DNA from: Pedobacter sp. FW305-3-2-15-E-R2A2
GTDB lineage: Bacteria; Bacteroidota; Bacteroidia; Sphingobacteriales; Sphingobacteriaceae
Assembly (NCBI RefSeq): GCF_038446955.1
Contig: NZ_CP151803.1
Coordinates: forward strand, 5,456,001-5,520,000
Length of the DNA: 64,000 nucleotides
Direction: 5' to 3'
Below, piece after piece: positions 1-8,916 of this stretch (position 1 is the first letter of the stretch; the number at the start of each line of letters is the position of its first letter). The position numbers and the translations under genes are program-made. The notes under the pieces were generated by a model. That model made no database searches and had not been told where the DNA came from. It saw nothing but the letters and a program-made list of their open reading frames with translations.

Positions 1-1
1 A

Positions 2-400
2 GGAAGGAACATTGGCATCATTTTTCAGCGGCCACACCTGATTAAAAGCCTTAGCATATCAGAAAATCTTGTTTTAGCACAAAGCTTTGCTAAACTTCCT
101 ACAGATTTAAAACGCGTAAATGAGGTATTGGAGTCTTTAGGAATTGAAGGTAAAAAAAATGCTTATCCTGATGAATTAAGTCAGGGGCAATTGCAAAGAG
201 TTTCTATTGCCAGGGCAGTCATCAACAAACCGGCTTTATTGATTGCAGATGAGCCTACGTCCAGTCTGGACGATAAAAATGCGGCTATAGTACTGGAACT
301 GCTGATGCAGCAATCCGGCGCCAACCAGGCGACGCTGGTAGTCGCTACGCACGACAAAAGAGTGAAGGATGCATTTACCAATACTTACGAACTATCATGA
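2..400 (+). CDS. ABC transporter ATP-binding protein, LolD/MacB type (5'-truncated by window edge)
   Basis: This is the C-terminal part of an ABC ATPase whose start and Walker A lie upstream of the window. The open frame runs from base 2. Visible in order are the Q-loop (GIIFQRPHL), the ABC signature (LSQGQLQRVSIARA), Walker B followed by the D-loop (LLIADEPTSSLD) and the H-loop (VATHD). These define the MacB/LolD/FtsE-like class that powers FtsX-type permeases rather than substrate channels. The stop overlaps the permease start in an ATGA junction, so the two are translationally coupled and almost certainly form one transporter. With the DUF3299 protein and a Fur-family regulator downstream, a role in zinc or another metal is inferred rather than shown. 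Confidence 0.9.
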   Translation, partial: GRNIGIIFQRPHLIKSLSISENLVLAQSFAKLPTDLKRVNEVLESLGIEGKKNAYPDELSQGQLQRVSIARAVINKPALLIADEPTSSLDDKNAAIVLELLMQQSGANQATLVVATHDKRVKDAFTNTYELS

Positions 401-1623
401 GCCCATTAAAGATCAGTTGGAAGAGCTTATGGTCTAAGCCATTGTCTTCCGCACTAAATATGATGCTAATTGCTTTTGGCACAGGAATTCTAACCATTTT
501 ACTGTTAGCTTCCAATCAGATCGCCCAAAAGCTCGACAACAATTCAAAAGACATTGACCTCGTGGTTGGCGCAAAAGGCAGCCCACTACAGTTAATCCTG
601 AGCAGCATTTATTACATCGATTTTCCGACGGGGAATATCCCGCTAAAAGAAGCAAAGGAACTGTCGCGCAGCCCATTTGTAAAAAGAGCTGTTCCCCTCG
701 CCTTAGGAGATAATTATAACGGAACCAGAATTGTAGGAACCGACAGCAATTTTGTAGCCATCTATAAATTGAAAGTACAGAGTGGAAAATTATGGGCAAA
801 GGATTTCGAAACGACCATTGGCGCAAGCGTTGCAGAAAGTCAGCAGTTAAAAGTAGGCGATACCTTTTATGGAGCACATGGTCTGACAAGTAATAGCGAT
901 GTCCACAAAAGCCATCAATATACGGTATCGGGAATCTTAGCACCTCAGGGAAACGTAACGGACAACCTGATTCTAACAAATATCGCCAGTGTCTGGAAAA
1001 TGCACGACGACCATGAAGAAGGAGAAGCTCATGAGCATAAAGAAGGCGAAAGTCACCATGAAGAAGAACATGCTGAGGAAGGAAAAGAACTGACCTCATT
1101 GCTAATTCAATACCGGTCCCCAATGTCAGTAGCTATTTTTCCGAGAATGGTAAATGAAACGACAAATATGCAGGCAGCCTCACCAGCGCAGGAAAGCACC
1201 CGGTTATTTTCTTTAATTGGTGTTGGTGTCGAGACCTTACAATGGTTTGCTGTATTGATTATGCTGATTGCAGCGATCAGTGTTTTTGTAAACCTGTACA
1301 ATTCGCTTAAGGAGCGTAAATACGATCTGGCGATCATGCGTACACTCGGTGCTTCCAGAGGGAAACTCTTCCTGATCGTTATTGCCGAGGGTATTATTCT
1401 TACCCTTGCCGGTACGCTAATCGGAATTGCTTTAGGCCATCTTGCCCTTCAATTTATAGGAAACTACCAGGAGAGCAGTCAGGCGAGGTTAACCGGCCTG
1501 GTTTTCCTGAAGGATGAAATTTATTTATTTGTTGCTGGCTTAGCTATTGGTATATTTGCAGCTATCATTCCTGCAGTGCAGGCTTACCGGTCAAATATTT
1601 CCAGGATATTGTCAAAAAATTAA
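397..1623 (+). CDS. FtsX-like ABC permease with histidine-rich periplasmic loop
   Basis: The 408-residue membrane protein has the MacB/FtsX plan. One transmembrane helix lies near residues 18-42, followed by a large extracytoplasmic domain, and three helices lie near 273-300, 325-352 and 375-396. Residues about 202-232, in the extracytoplasmic part, are packed with His and Glu (short pieces: HDDHEEGEAHEH, ESHHEEEH). Such tracts usually bind transition metals, most often zinc. The start overlaps the ATPase stop by four bases. FtsX-type pumps move lipoproteins, peptides or signals rather than ions directly. A metal-linked function, as in zinc-regulated Zrg-type systems, is inference from the loop and the neighbours. 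Confidence 0.88.
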   Translation: MSPLKISWKSLWSKPLSSALNMMLIAFGTGILTILLLASNQIAQKLDNNSKDIDLVVGAKGSPLQLILSSIYYIDFPTGNIPLKEAKELSRSPFVKRAVPLALGDNYNGTRIVGTDSNFVAIYKLKVQSGKLWAKDFETTIGASVAESQQLKVGDTFYGAHGLTSNSDVHKSHQYTVSGILAPQGNVTDNLILTNIASVWKMHDDHEEGEAHEHKEGESHHEEEHAEEGKELTSLLIQYRSPMSVAIFPRMVNETTNMQAASPAQESTRLFSLIGVGVETLQWFAVLIMLIAAISVFVNLYNSLKERKYDLAIMRTLGASRGKLFLIVIAEGIILTLAGTLIGIALGHLALQFIGNYQESSQARLTGLVFLKDEIYLFVAGLAIGIFAAIIPAVQAYRSNISRILSKN

Positions 1624-1674
1624 AAGAAATATAGAAAGATCAATAAGTCAGGCTTAGGGGTCATAAATAAACAG

Positions 1675-2118
1675 ATGATGATGAAACGAATAATTCTTGT
1701 AGTTCTATTGTTTACCGGATTTGCGGTTAAAGCTCAACACAATCCTGATGATCAGATCTTATCTGACAACTGGGATGTGGTAGGCGGTGTTGATTTTAAG
1801 ATCGTAAAGGATTCAGAGATGTATGCGGTTTATACTCCTGAGATCAAGAAACACGCAAATAAAACATTTGAACTGGAAGGATATATCGTTCCCATTAAGG
1901 ATGGCATGAAACAGACGAAATTCATGCTTTCGACGTTACCTATTAACCAATGTTTTTACTGCGGAAAGAATGGCGTTCCCATTATGGTATTGGTAGAAAT
2001 GGCGGAGCCGATCAAATTCACCTACAAGACCATTGTAGTGAAAGGTACGCTAAAATTAAACCCGGGCAATGCGATGGACAACCCTCCTATTTCCCTGGTA
2101 AATGCAAAATCGATATAA
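1675..2118 (+). CDS. DUF3299-type secreted protein
   Basis: The 147-residue protein has an N-terminal signal peptide (about residues 1-20, ending VKAQ), so it is probably periplasmic. The mature part is a small beta-rich domain resembling DUF3299. It contains the phrase FELEGYIVPI and a CxxC pair (NQCFYCGKNG) near residues 92-95 that could bind metal or be redox active. Three consecutive ATG codons (1675, 1678, 1681) leave the exact start open. It lies 51 bases after the permease gene and 2 bases before the Fur-type regulator, so it belongs to the same operon. From memory, DUF3299 proteins accompany zinc-regulated ABC operons of the Vibrio Zrg type. The molecular role is unknown. Confidence 0.75.
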   Translation: MMMKRIILVVLLFTGFAVKAQHNPDDQILSDNWDVVGGVDFKIVKDSEMYAVYTPEIKKHANKTFELEGYIVPIKDGMKQTKFMLSTLPINQCFYCGKNGVPIMVLVEMAEPIKFTYKTIVVKGTLKLNPGNAMDNPPISLVNAKSI

Positions 2119-2120
2119 TC

Positions 2121-2555
2121 ATGAGACTAGATCCCGTAAATATTTTAAAAGAGCACGACCTGAAACACACCAGACAAAGGGTACGTGTACTGGAAGAAAT
2201 TGCTTTGGACACTGTGGCCATCTCTCAGCCTGAACTGGAGAAAAAGCTGGGTAAGGAGATCGACAGGGTAACTTTATACAGAATCCTGAATACTTATGAA
2301 GATAAAGGGATTCTTCACCGCATCATGGACATGAACGGAACGGCAAACTACGCCATCTGCTCCTCTTCTTGCTCTGAAGATCACCACCATGATGAACATG
2401 TACACTTCAACTGTACCACCTGCTCAAAAATCTATTGCCTTGAAGTGGTCGTACCTAAGCTAAAAATGCCAAAGGGCTTTACTGCAAAAACCGTAAACAC
2501 TACTGCTTACGGTACTTGTGAAAAATGCAATGCCCTGCTGGCAAATCCGGCCTAG
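2121..2555 (+). CDS. Fur-family transcriptional regulator, probably Zur-like
   Basis: The 144-residue protein has an N-terminal winged helix (LKHTRQRVRVLEE, then DRVTLYRILNTYEDKGI) and a C-terminal metal-binding dimerisation domain. It has a His-rich segment (EDHHHDEHVHF) and two CxxC pairs at about C98/C101 and C133/C136, the structural zinc site of Fur/Zur/PerR proteins. I chose the ATG at 2121, two bases after the DUF3299 stop. The open frame extends to 1950, but that part overlaps the DUF3299 gene and shows no conserved sequence. Encoding the regulator in the same operon as a His-rich-loop transporter suggests zinc-dependent autoregulation. Its operator would be upstream of the window, and the metal cannot be assigned from sequence alone. 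Confidence 0.88.
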   Translation: MRLDPVNILKEHDLKHTRQRVRVLEEIALDTVAISQPELEKKLGKEIDRVTLYRILNTYEDKGILHRIMDMNGTANYAICSSSCSEDHHHDEHVHFNCTTCSKIYCLEVVVPKLKMPKGFTAKTVNTTAYGTCEKCNALLANPA

Positions 2556-2564
2556 TTTGCAGGT

Positions 2565-3635
2565 TTAACCCCAAGCTTTGTAAAGGAAATTAAGCCAGTT
2601 TTGATGAAAGATATGGTCCAGATCTTCCGCAGAATAACCTTTTGCGGAAAGCATCTCAACCATCTTTTGCAGGTCTGAAATGGTATCCAGATCCAATGGG
2701 GATTGTTCCGTTCCGAAAGCCCCATCCAGGTCAGAACCTATTCCTATATGTCGCGCATTTCCTGCAAGCTGACAAATATGGTCCATATTGGCTACCACCT
2801 TCTCCAGATCACAGTTCATACTTTGTGGTGTAGACACCCCTCTCTCCCAGTTGGGTACAAGCATCCAGGCATCTAAAGCACCCCCGATCACTGCACCGCG
2901 TTCAATCAGGGCAAGGAGTTGTTCATCGCTATATTGACGGTTATGATTTACAAAAGCCCTGCAATTGTTGTGACTTGCCCATACAGGTCCGGAGAAATGA
3001 GCTAAGGCCTGCCAAAATGCATCGTCACAAAGGTGCGTGGCATCCAGAATGATGTTAAGACGCTCCATCTCTTTAAGTAAAGCTAAACCTTGTGCACCCA
3101 TTTCTCCTGTTGCGTCCGTTCCATTGGCATACCTTCCAGGACCATAGTGTGCCGGACCAATCGCCCTTAACCCATATTGATGGGCTCTTTCCAGGTAGCT
3201 CAGGTCTACAATAGAATCTGCCCCTTCAAGACTCAGGATATAACCAATCGCTTTATTTTCATTAGGGGTTCCATCATTCCATAGTTCATAATGTGCTTTC
3301 AGTTGCCCGGCATTACTGATCTGTACCATTTCCCCGGCTTCTTCCATTGTTCTGTACCAGGAAAGTTGTGCCTGTGTCTGGGACCATGCCTGCTCCGGAG
3401 AGTTCCAGCCCGGAATCACACTTCCGGGTTTTACATAACGGGCAATCTGCGTGGCGACCACAATGCCAATATTTCCCTTCCTGAGTTCAGGAAAGGAAAC
3501 CGTAGACCTTTCCCGGTCAGGCTTATCTGTCATTCCCTTTTCCAGGGCACGAATCGCTTGCACAGGCAACCTTAAATCTCTGTTCCATTCCATGGCATTC
3601 ATGCTGAGATCCAGGTGAGCATCTATTATAAACAT
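2565..3635 (-). CDS. Membrane dipeptidase, peptidase M19 family
   Basis: The 356-residue zinc amidohydrolase-fold enzyme resembles renal dipeptidase and should cleave dipeptides, possibly including those with a D-residue at the C-terminus. The expected metal-site residues are visible: HLD at H7/D9, E137 in LSLEGADS, H201 in LDATHL, H222 in WASHNN, and D302 in IGIGSDLDG. No signal peptide is evident (MFIIDAHLDL), so it appears cytoplasmic. It is the last gene of a minus-strand operon of SusC, SusD, RidA-type protein and this dipeptidase, 11 bases after the RidA-type gene. Imported peptides are its likely substrate. Confidence 0.9.
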   Translation of the reverse strand: MFIIDAHLDLSMNAMEWNRDLRLPVQAIRALEKGMTDKPDRERSTVSFPELRKGNIGIVVATQIARYVKPGSVIPGWNSPEQAWSQTQAQLSWYRTMEEAGEMVQISNAGQLKAHYELWNDGTPNENKAIGYILSLEGADSIVDLSYLERAHQYGLRAIGPAHYGPGRYANGTDATGEMGAQGLALLKEMERLNIILDATHLCDDAFWQALAHFSGPVWASHNNCRAFVNHNRQYSDEQLLALIERGAVIGGALDAWMLVPNWERGVSTPQSMNCDLEKVVANMDHICQLAGNARHIGIGSDLDGAFGTEQSPLDLDTISDLQKMVEMLSAKGYSAEDLDHIFHQNWLNFLYKAWG

Positions 3636-3646
3636 AGTCTAATACA

Positions 3647-4117
3647 TTATTGATGTAATTCAAAAACAGCTTCTACTTCTACCGGAATATTATCCGGCAA
3701 AGAGCCCATCCCTACCGCACTGCGTACGCCAATTCCATTCTCATGTCCCCAAACCGAAGCAAATAATTCGCTGCATCCGTTGATAATATAAGGGTGTCTT
3801 TCAAAGTCTGCAGAACAATTTACCATTCCTAATACTTTGATAACACGTTTTACGACATCAAGGCTACCAAAATTAGTCACAATGGTAGACAACATGGTGA
3901 GTCCAACCTGACGGGCAGCCAGCTTCCCTGCTTCCATGTCCATATCTTCCCCAATCCGGCCAATAATCAGCGACTTATCCGGTTGTACGGGACCATGTCC
4001 TGATAAATATAAATATTTACCGTCTACTAAAAACGGCTTATAAATTCCTAATGGCTGCGGGGCTGGAGGCAACACTAGATCTAATTTTAAAAATGCTTCT
4101 TGGGCTGATAAATTCAT
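3647..4117 (-). CDS. RidA/YjgF family protein
   Basis: The 156-residue Rid-fold protein is somewhat longer than canonical RidA (about 130). The conserved Arg (about R132, GVRSAVG) and Glu (about E149, VEVEAVF) near the C-terminus correspond to the residues that let RidA hydrolyse reactive enamine/imine intermediates. The N-terminal extension (LPPAPQPLGIYKPFL) matches the subgroup linked to amino-acid catabolic operons. It sits between SusD (33 bases) and the M19 dipeptidase (11 bases). A role in clearing imines formed by PLP-dependent amino-acid breakdown is plausible, but no PLP enzyme lies in this operon. Confidence 0.85.
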   Translation of the reverse strand: MNLSAQEAFLKLDLVLPPAPQPLGIYKPFLVDGKYLYLSGHGPVQPDKSLIIGRIGEDMDMEAGKLAARQVGLTMLSTIVTNFGSLDVVKRVIKVLGMVNCSADFERHPYIINGCSELFASVWGHENGIGVRSAVGMGSLPDNIPVEVEAVFELHQ

Positions 4118-4150
4118 GGTATTTGTTATAAAAATTGAGTATTAAATTAT

Positions 4151-5686
4151 TTACTGTTTATCCCACCATACACGGGTGGTTAAGGTATTTGCTCCCTGAC
4201 GCGAAATCGCATCCTGAAAATTTTTCGCATTGCTTGCACCCTCGGCATTTGGGTAAATTAACCTTCTTGGAATCGTCCCACCCGTTACGTTACCAGGATA
4301 ATTAACTGGAATCAACACCGGATACCCTGTTCTTCTCCAATTGGAAAACACTTCATATTCATCGATGTATAAGGCCGCCCAAATCTGGGTATGGATCTGC
4401 TCCATTTGTTGATCAAATGTTCCGGTAGCATCGAATGGATGGGCGGTCAGGTATTGATTGATTTTATCCGAAGAAATTGCATAAGCACTGCCATACATGG
4501 CAGCATTATCGAATGATCCGGTCACTCCTTTAATATAAAACTGACTTGCGCTTCCCAGCGTATTCCATCCTCGGGCTGCGGCTTCTGCGAGATAAAGGTT
4601 TGTTTCTGCATTTCCAATAACTAGCAATGGCGCATCAAGTCTGAATACCGTATTCTGGTTAGGCTCGGAATAGGTACCAAGGTCATTGGCTGAAGGTGCT
4701 GTTCCGGTTCCATTTGGAAAACCTTTTTGAATGGCAGGATTAGGATCCTGTGTGGTTCCAACCCATACTCCTGAATAAACATTCAGTCTCGGGTCGTTGT
4801 TGTTTTTCAGGTAATTGATAAAGGTTGCACTTAGCTTGCCGCCTTCAATGTTATTTTTACCGAAAGAATTTGCAGAAAAATCCCTGCTCCTCGACTCTCT
4901 TGCGGTAGGATTACGGTTCAGGTCTTGTGGACCATCACTATACTTCATGACCGCATTATCCTCCTTATTTAGAATGACGCCACCTGCAATGGCCTTTTTT
5001 ACCCAGGTTTCAGAAAGAGCCGCATCTTTTTTAGTTAACCTTAAGCCAAGACGAAGCATCAGTGAATAGGCAAACTTCTTCCATTTCCCGGCATCTCCAC
5101 CGTAAATAAAATCATTACCTCCATAGGAGGCTTTTGTGGCATCAAGTCCGGCAGCAGCTTCATCCAACTCTTTCAGCATGTCTTTATATATGGTCTCCTG
5201 GGCATCATATTTAGGGGTAAAGTTAAGACTCGCGAGCCCTTTTCCAGCTTCACTGTAGGGCACATCACCATAAAGGTCCGTCATCCTGTGGTAAATGTAT
5301 ACCCGCCAGATGCGTGCCACATTTAATTTATTGACCTCTGCAGGAGTTGCTTTAACCGCCCTGATCACTTCCTCAATTTCATTTACTGCAGTAGGATAAC
5401 CATCTGTGAAGTATGGTGCCTGATAGAAATCATTGGCAAAGTATTTATCTCCTATCCCGGAAACTTCTTTATAGGTCGCATAATGCTGGATAAAACCACC
5501 CAGATTTAATACTCCGGTAAGGTAATAACTGTTGCTCATCGTGCTGAGGAGCGATTTGGAAAACAGAAACGCAGGTGTCGGTGTAGATAAGGAATTCGGG
5601 TTTTTATTCAGGTCACCAAAATCTTTTTTACATCCTGATATGGCCAGGATCAATACCGCACTTATATAGTATATGTATCTTTTCAT
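4151..5686 (-). CDS. SusD/RagB-family outer-membrane lipoprotein (SusD-like_2 type)
   Basis: The 511-residue lipoprotein has a signal sequence and lipobox (LAISGC, Cys19), followed by the short acidic spacer typical of surface-exposed Bacteroidota lipoproteins. The body is helical with SusD features, for example the opening DFGDLNKNPN, RIWRVYIYHRMTDLYGDVPY and the C-terminal phrase WAALYIDEYEVFSNWRRTGYP. It is the ligand-capturing lid of the SusC transporter encoded 11 bases upstream. The following genes encode a RidA-type protein and a dipeptidase, not glycoside hydrolases, so the ligand is more likely a peptide or amino-acid derivative. That ligand assignment is inference. Confidence 0.93.
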   Translation of the reverse strand: MKRYIYYISAVLILAISGCKKDFGDLNKNPNSLSTPTPAFLFSKSLLSTMSNSYYLTGVLNLGGFIQHYATYKEVSGIGDKYFANDFYQAPYFTDGYPTAVNEIEEVIRAVKATPAEVNKLNVARIWRVYIYHRMTDLYGDVPYSEAGKGLASLNFTPKYDAQETIYKDMLKELDEAAAGLDATKASYGGNDFIYGGDAGKWKKFAYSLMLRLGLRLTKKDAALSETWVKKAIAGGVILNKEDNAVMKYSDGPQDLNRNPTARESRSRDFSANSFGKNNIEGGKLSATFINYLKNNNDPRLNVYSGVWVGTTQDPNPAIQKGFPNGTGTAPSANDLGTYSEPNQNTVFRLDAPLLVIGNAETNLYLAEAAARGWNTLGSASQFYIKGVTGSFDNAAMYGSAYAISSDKINQYLTAHPFDATGTFDQQMEQIHTQIWAALYIDEYEVFSNWRRTGYPVLIPVNYPGNVTGGTIPRRLIYPNAEGASNAKNFQDAISRQGANTLTTRVWWDKQ

Positions 5687-5697
5687 CGGAATAATTT

Positions 5698-8600
5698 TTA
5701 AAATTTAACACTTAAGTTTAATCCATAACTTCTGGTACGAGGTACACCAAACTGTTCAATCCCCTGGGCATTTCCTGCACTAAATACAGATTCAGGATCC
5801 ACATTTGGCGTTTTCTTGTACAGAATAAAAAGATTACGGCCTACCAGGGAAAGAGTTGCTGAACTCAATTTGGATAGCATTTTCACCTTACTAACCGGCA
5901 ACTGATAACTCAGAACAACCTGACGAAGCTTGATAAAACTCGCATCATACACGAATAAAGAAGAGATATTTCTGAAACCATCACCATAGTATTTTTCGAG
6001 TAAAGAAGGGTCGATCACCATGTTTACCGGTTTTCCGGATACGTCTACTCCACTAATCGGCACTCCAGTGTCCCTACCCGCAAGCGTCATTTTCGTCAAA
6101 CCCATTCTTGTACCATATAGATCTGTTCCGGAATAAAGACTTCCGCCAAACTTGCCGTCGATCAATACATTCAGGCTAAATCTTTTGTATTTAAAATCAT
6201 TAGAAAAACCAACAGACCATGGATGAACACCTTGTCCGAGTTCTTCAAGAGGCCCTGGAACTGGTGTAGCCACGCCTCCGGAAACATTATATACTGTTTT
6301 TCCATTGGCATCCTTTAATTCCCTTCTTCCCATAATGATACTATATGGACTTCCCACCTGGCTATAGATATAAGCATATCCATTTACTGCGCTGGCCATG
6401 ACAATAGAATTCAGGTTTTCAGCAAGCTTTAATACCTTGTTTTTATTATAAGCGGTGTTCACGCTGGTGCTCCAGGAGAAATCAGGTTTGTCTAAGATTT
6501 TTCCAGTGATTAAGAGCTCGACTCCTTTATTACTGATTTCTCCCACATTTAATAAGGCCGTACGGTAACCCGAACTTGTAGAAACTGTAGTTTCTACAAT
6601 GTCTTCGGTTGTACTCCTATCGTACCAGGCAAAATCAATCCCCAATCTGTTATCGAATAAAGAAGCCTCAAATCCCGCTTCAAAGGTGGTAGAAGTTAAA
6701 GGGCTTAAGTTTGGATTAGGAATTCTCGTACTCGTTACCTGCTGCAGTTGCTGCCCAAGGTGCCCATTCTGAATCATCGTATAAGAAGGATTTAACGCAT
6801 AAGGTTCTGGTGTAGCACCTCCAACCTGTGCCCATGAAGACCTTAATTTTGCAAATTGAATCCAGGAAGGCATTTTAACGATCTGGGAAAGGATCACACT
6901 TGTTCCAATAGAAGGATAAAAAATAGTATTGTTTTTCGGAGCAAGTGTCGAAAACCAGTCCTGGCGACCAGTTACTGTTAAAAATACCAGGTTTTTATAG
7001 TCGAAATCCGCTGATCCGAATAAGGATGAAGTCTTAGTTTTCCCATAAGGATAGGTTTGATTTACCGTTCCAAGATTGGAGACCGAATAAAACTCAGGTG
7101 TAATAAAATCTTTCCCCTGAATGATCACTTCATCTCTGGTAGAAGAACGGTTATTGACGCCAAACAAAGCATTTAAGGAGAAATCTTTAAACAGATTTTG
7201 CTTATTGTAGTTGATCGTCGCCTCTGTGTTGATGGTCGTAAGGTTAGAGCGTTCCTCTTTAGCACCACCTAAAGGGGTATACAAAGACTTGCTGGGAACC
7301 ACCCCAAAGTATTTAAAGTTGTTATAATCCTGCCCTATTCTCGCATTGAAAAATAACTCAGGTAATACATTCAATTTCACATTTACCATGGATAAGAAAC
7401 GATTCCGGGTATCATTCTTTTGAAATTTGTTGACTACAAAATAAGGATTACTGGCGATAGGAACAGGATTCCAGGCTACTTCATCCCCGTTGGCATCATA
7501 TCCTGGGGAGAGGTTACGGATATCTACCGTATTTCCAATCAGATAAGTCCCCCAGTTAGGGTTACCATAAGCATCATTTACCACGGTTCTGTTTTTAGCA
7601 TTTTCAAGGTTATATTGTGCTACCGCATCAATTCTTAACCACTTGCTTAACACAAGTTCACCTGAAAAGTTGAAAGTCTTTCTATTGAAATTGGTATTGG
7701 GAACAATTCCTCTGTTGTTCATATCAGATGCAGAAAACCTTCCATTTGCAGATTCGTTTCCTCCGGTAAGTGCCAGTGTATTGGTCGTCGTAGTTCCAGT
7801 CTGGTAAAAATTCTGAATGTTATTTTTTTGTGGACTATAAGGTCTTTTTACGCCATCAAACTGGATCACATCAGAACCATCCATTTTAGCCCCCCAGGAA
7901 GATCGTCCTGCAGCGATCGCTTCTGCCTGAGTAAGGGGTTTAACCCCATTTTTACCGGATCCATATTCATATTGCCATTCCGGGATCACCAAGGGGGATT
8001 CCATTGTAAATGCAGAGTTAAAATCGATGCCCACACCTTTCTGTGCAGCACCTCTCTTCGTTTTGATGAGGATTACGCCGTTGGAGGCCAATGAGCCATA
8101 CAGGGCCGCAGCCGTTCCTCCTTTTAACACAGTGATGCTTTGAATATCGTCCGGATTGATTCCCGAGATCCCATCCCCTCTGTCGATATTCAACCCGTTG
8201 GCAATTCCATCAGAAGTATAACCCTCAGTTTGTGGAAGACCTAATAAAGTATTGTCTATAGGCATATCATTCACTACATATAAAGGTTGGTTATTCCCAT
8301 TTAGGGAACCGTTACCACGGATAATAACCCTGCTGGAGCCACTTGGTCCTGTAGCTGTACTTGTTGCATTTACACCAGCAACCTTTCCCACCAGCGCATT
8401 GGCAAGATTTGTTTCCCTTGCCTGGGTAAATTCAGTCCCTTTCACTTCAGTTAACGCGTAAGCCAATGCCTTCCGGTCTTTCTTGATTCCCATGGCAGTC
8501 ACGACCACCTGGTTTAAAGTATTCTCCTCAGCAACAGACAGGACCACATCGATGATCGTTTCATTGCTTACAGGCACTTCTTTCCTTTTGTACCCCACAT

Positions 8601-8868
8601 AGGTAAAAATCAGAACCTGAGGGCCATCAGGGATTCTCAGCACAAAGTTTCCGTTTTCATCAGTCTTAGTTCCTGTTTTCGGATCTGATTTTAAAACTAC
8701 AGATACACCAGGAATGGAGAGCTGATCGTCGGAAGCCGTTACCTTGCCTTTGATTTCCCTTAAGTTTTTATTGTAGGATGCTGAGAGGGCCTCTTCTGCA
8801 AAAACCCGTCCTGAGAATACCATTAACGGTATCAGCAACATTAAGCATAAATGTAGTTTTCGAATCAT
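5698..8868 (-). CDS. SusC/RagA-family TonB-dependent outer-membrane transporter
   Basis: The 1056-residue protein has a signal peptide (about 1-24), then a carboxypeptidase-regulatory-like beta-sandwich domain (about 38-115, IKGKVTASDDQLSIPGVSV). A TonB-box-like segment (LNQVVVTAMGI) follows, then a plug domain containing SRVIIRGNGSL and the SusC hallmark DIQSITVLKGGTAAALYGS, and a long beta-barrel ending in an aromatic residue (LSVKF). It imports large ligands captured by the SusD partner using TonB energy. It is the first gene of the operon. A -7-like motif lies 40 bases upstream in a palindrome-rich leader. No sigma/anti-sigma pair is adjacent. Confidence 0.95.
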   Translation of the reverse strand: MIRKLHLCLMLLIPLMVFSGRVFAEEALSASYNKNLREIKGKVTASDDQLSIPGVSVVLKSDPKTGTKTDENGNFVLRIPDGPQVLIFTYVGYKRKEVPVSNETIIDVVLSVAEENTLNQVVVTAMGIKKDRKALAYALTEVKGTEFTQARETNLANALVGKVAGVNATSTATGPSGSSRVIIRGNGSLNGNNQPLYVVNDMPIDNTLLGLPQTEGYTSDGIANGLNIDRGDGISGINPDDIQSITVLKGGTAAALYGSLASNGVILIKTKRGAAQKGVGIDFNSAFTMESPLVIPEWQYEYGSGKNGVKPLTQAEAIAAGRSSWGAKMDGSDVIQFDGVKRPYSPQKNNIQNFYQTGTTTTNTLALTGGNESANGRFSASDMNNRGIVPNTNFNRKTFNFSGELVLSKWLRIDAVAQYNLENAKNRTVVNDAYGNPNWGTYLIGNTVDIRNLSPGYDANGDEVAWNPVPIASNPYFVVNKFQKNDTRNRFLSMVNVKLNVLPELFFNARIGQDYNNFKYFGVVPSKSLYTPLGGAKEERSNLTTINTEATINYNKQNLFKDFSLNALFGVNNRSSTRDEVIIQGKDFITPEFYSVSNLGTVNQTYPYGKTKTSSLFGSADFDYKNLVFLTVTGRQDWFSTLAPKNNTIFYPSIGTSVILSQIVKMPSWIQFAKLRSSWAQVGGATPEPYALNPSYTMIQNGHLGQQLQQVTSTRIPNPNLSPLTSTTFEAGFEASLFDNRLGIDFAWYDRSTTEDIVETTVSTSSGYRTALLNVGEISNKGVELLITGKILDKPDFSWSTSVNTAYNKNKVLKLAENLNSIVMASAVNGYAYIYSQVGSPYSIIMGRRELKDANGKTVYNVSGGVATPVPGPLEELGQGVHPWSVGFSNDFKYKRFSLNVLIDGKFGGSLYSGTDLYGTRMGLTKMTLAGRDTGVPISGVDVSGKPVNMVIDPSLLEKYYGDGFRNISSLFVYDASFIKLRQVVLSYQLPVSKVKMLSKLSSATLSLVGRNLFILYKKTPNVDPESVFSAGNAQGIEQFGVPRTRSYGLNLSVKF

Positions 8869-8908
8869 GTTTGGTTTTGGTTAGGTGGTTGGTTCGGTTT
8901 ATTTGCTT

Positions 8909-8916
8909 CAAATATA
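8909..8916 (-). promoter_or_regulatory. Candidate -7 promoter element for the SusC operon
   Basis: On the minus strand the site reads TATATTTG, an exact match to the Bacteroidota -7 consensus TAnnTTTG, about 40 bases before the SusC start. No TTTG -33 box lies at the usual 19-23 base spacing, so it may need an activator. Confidence 0.45.

Noticed and set aside
434..1123. 229-codon open frame on the minus strand
   Set aside because: It lies wholly inside the permease gene, reads as the antisense of its periplasmic domain and has no domain or signal of its own.
1950..2120. 57-codon upstream extension of the Fur-type regulator
   Set aside because: It overlaps the DUF3299 gene in another frame; the Fur domain begins normally from ATG 2121.
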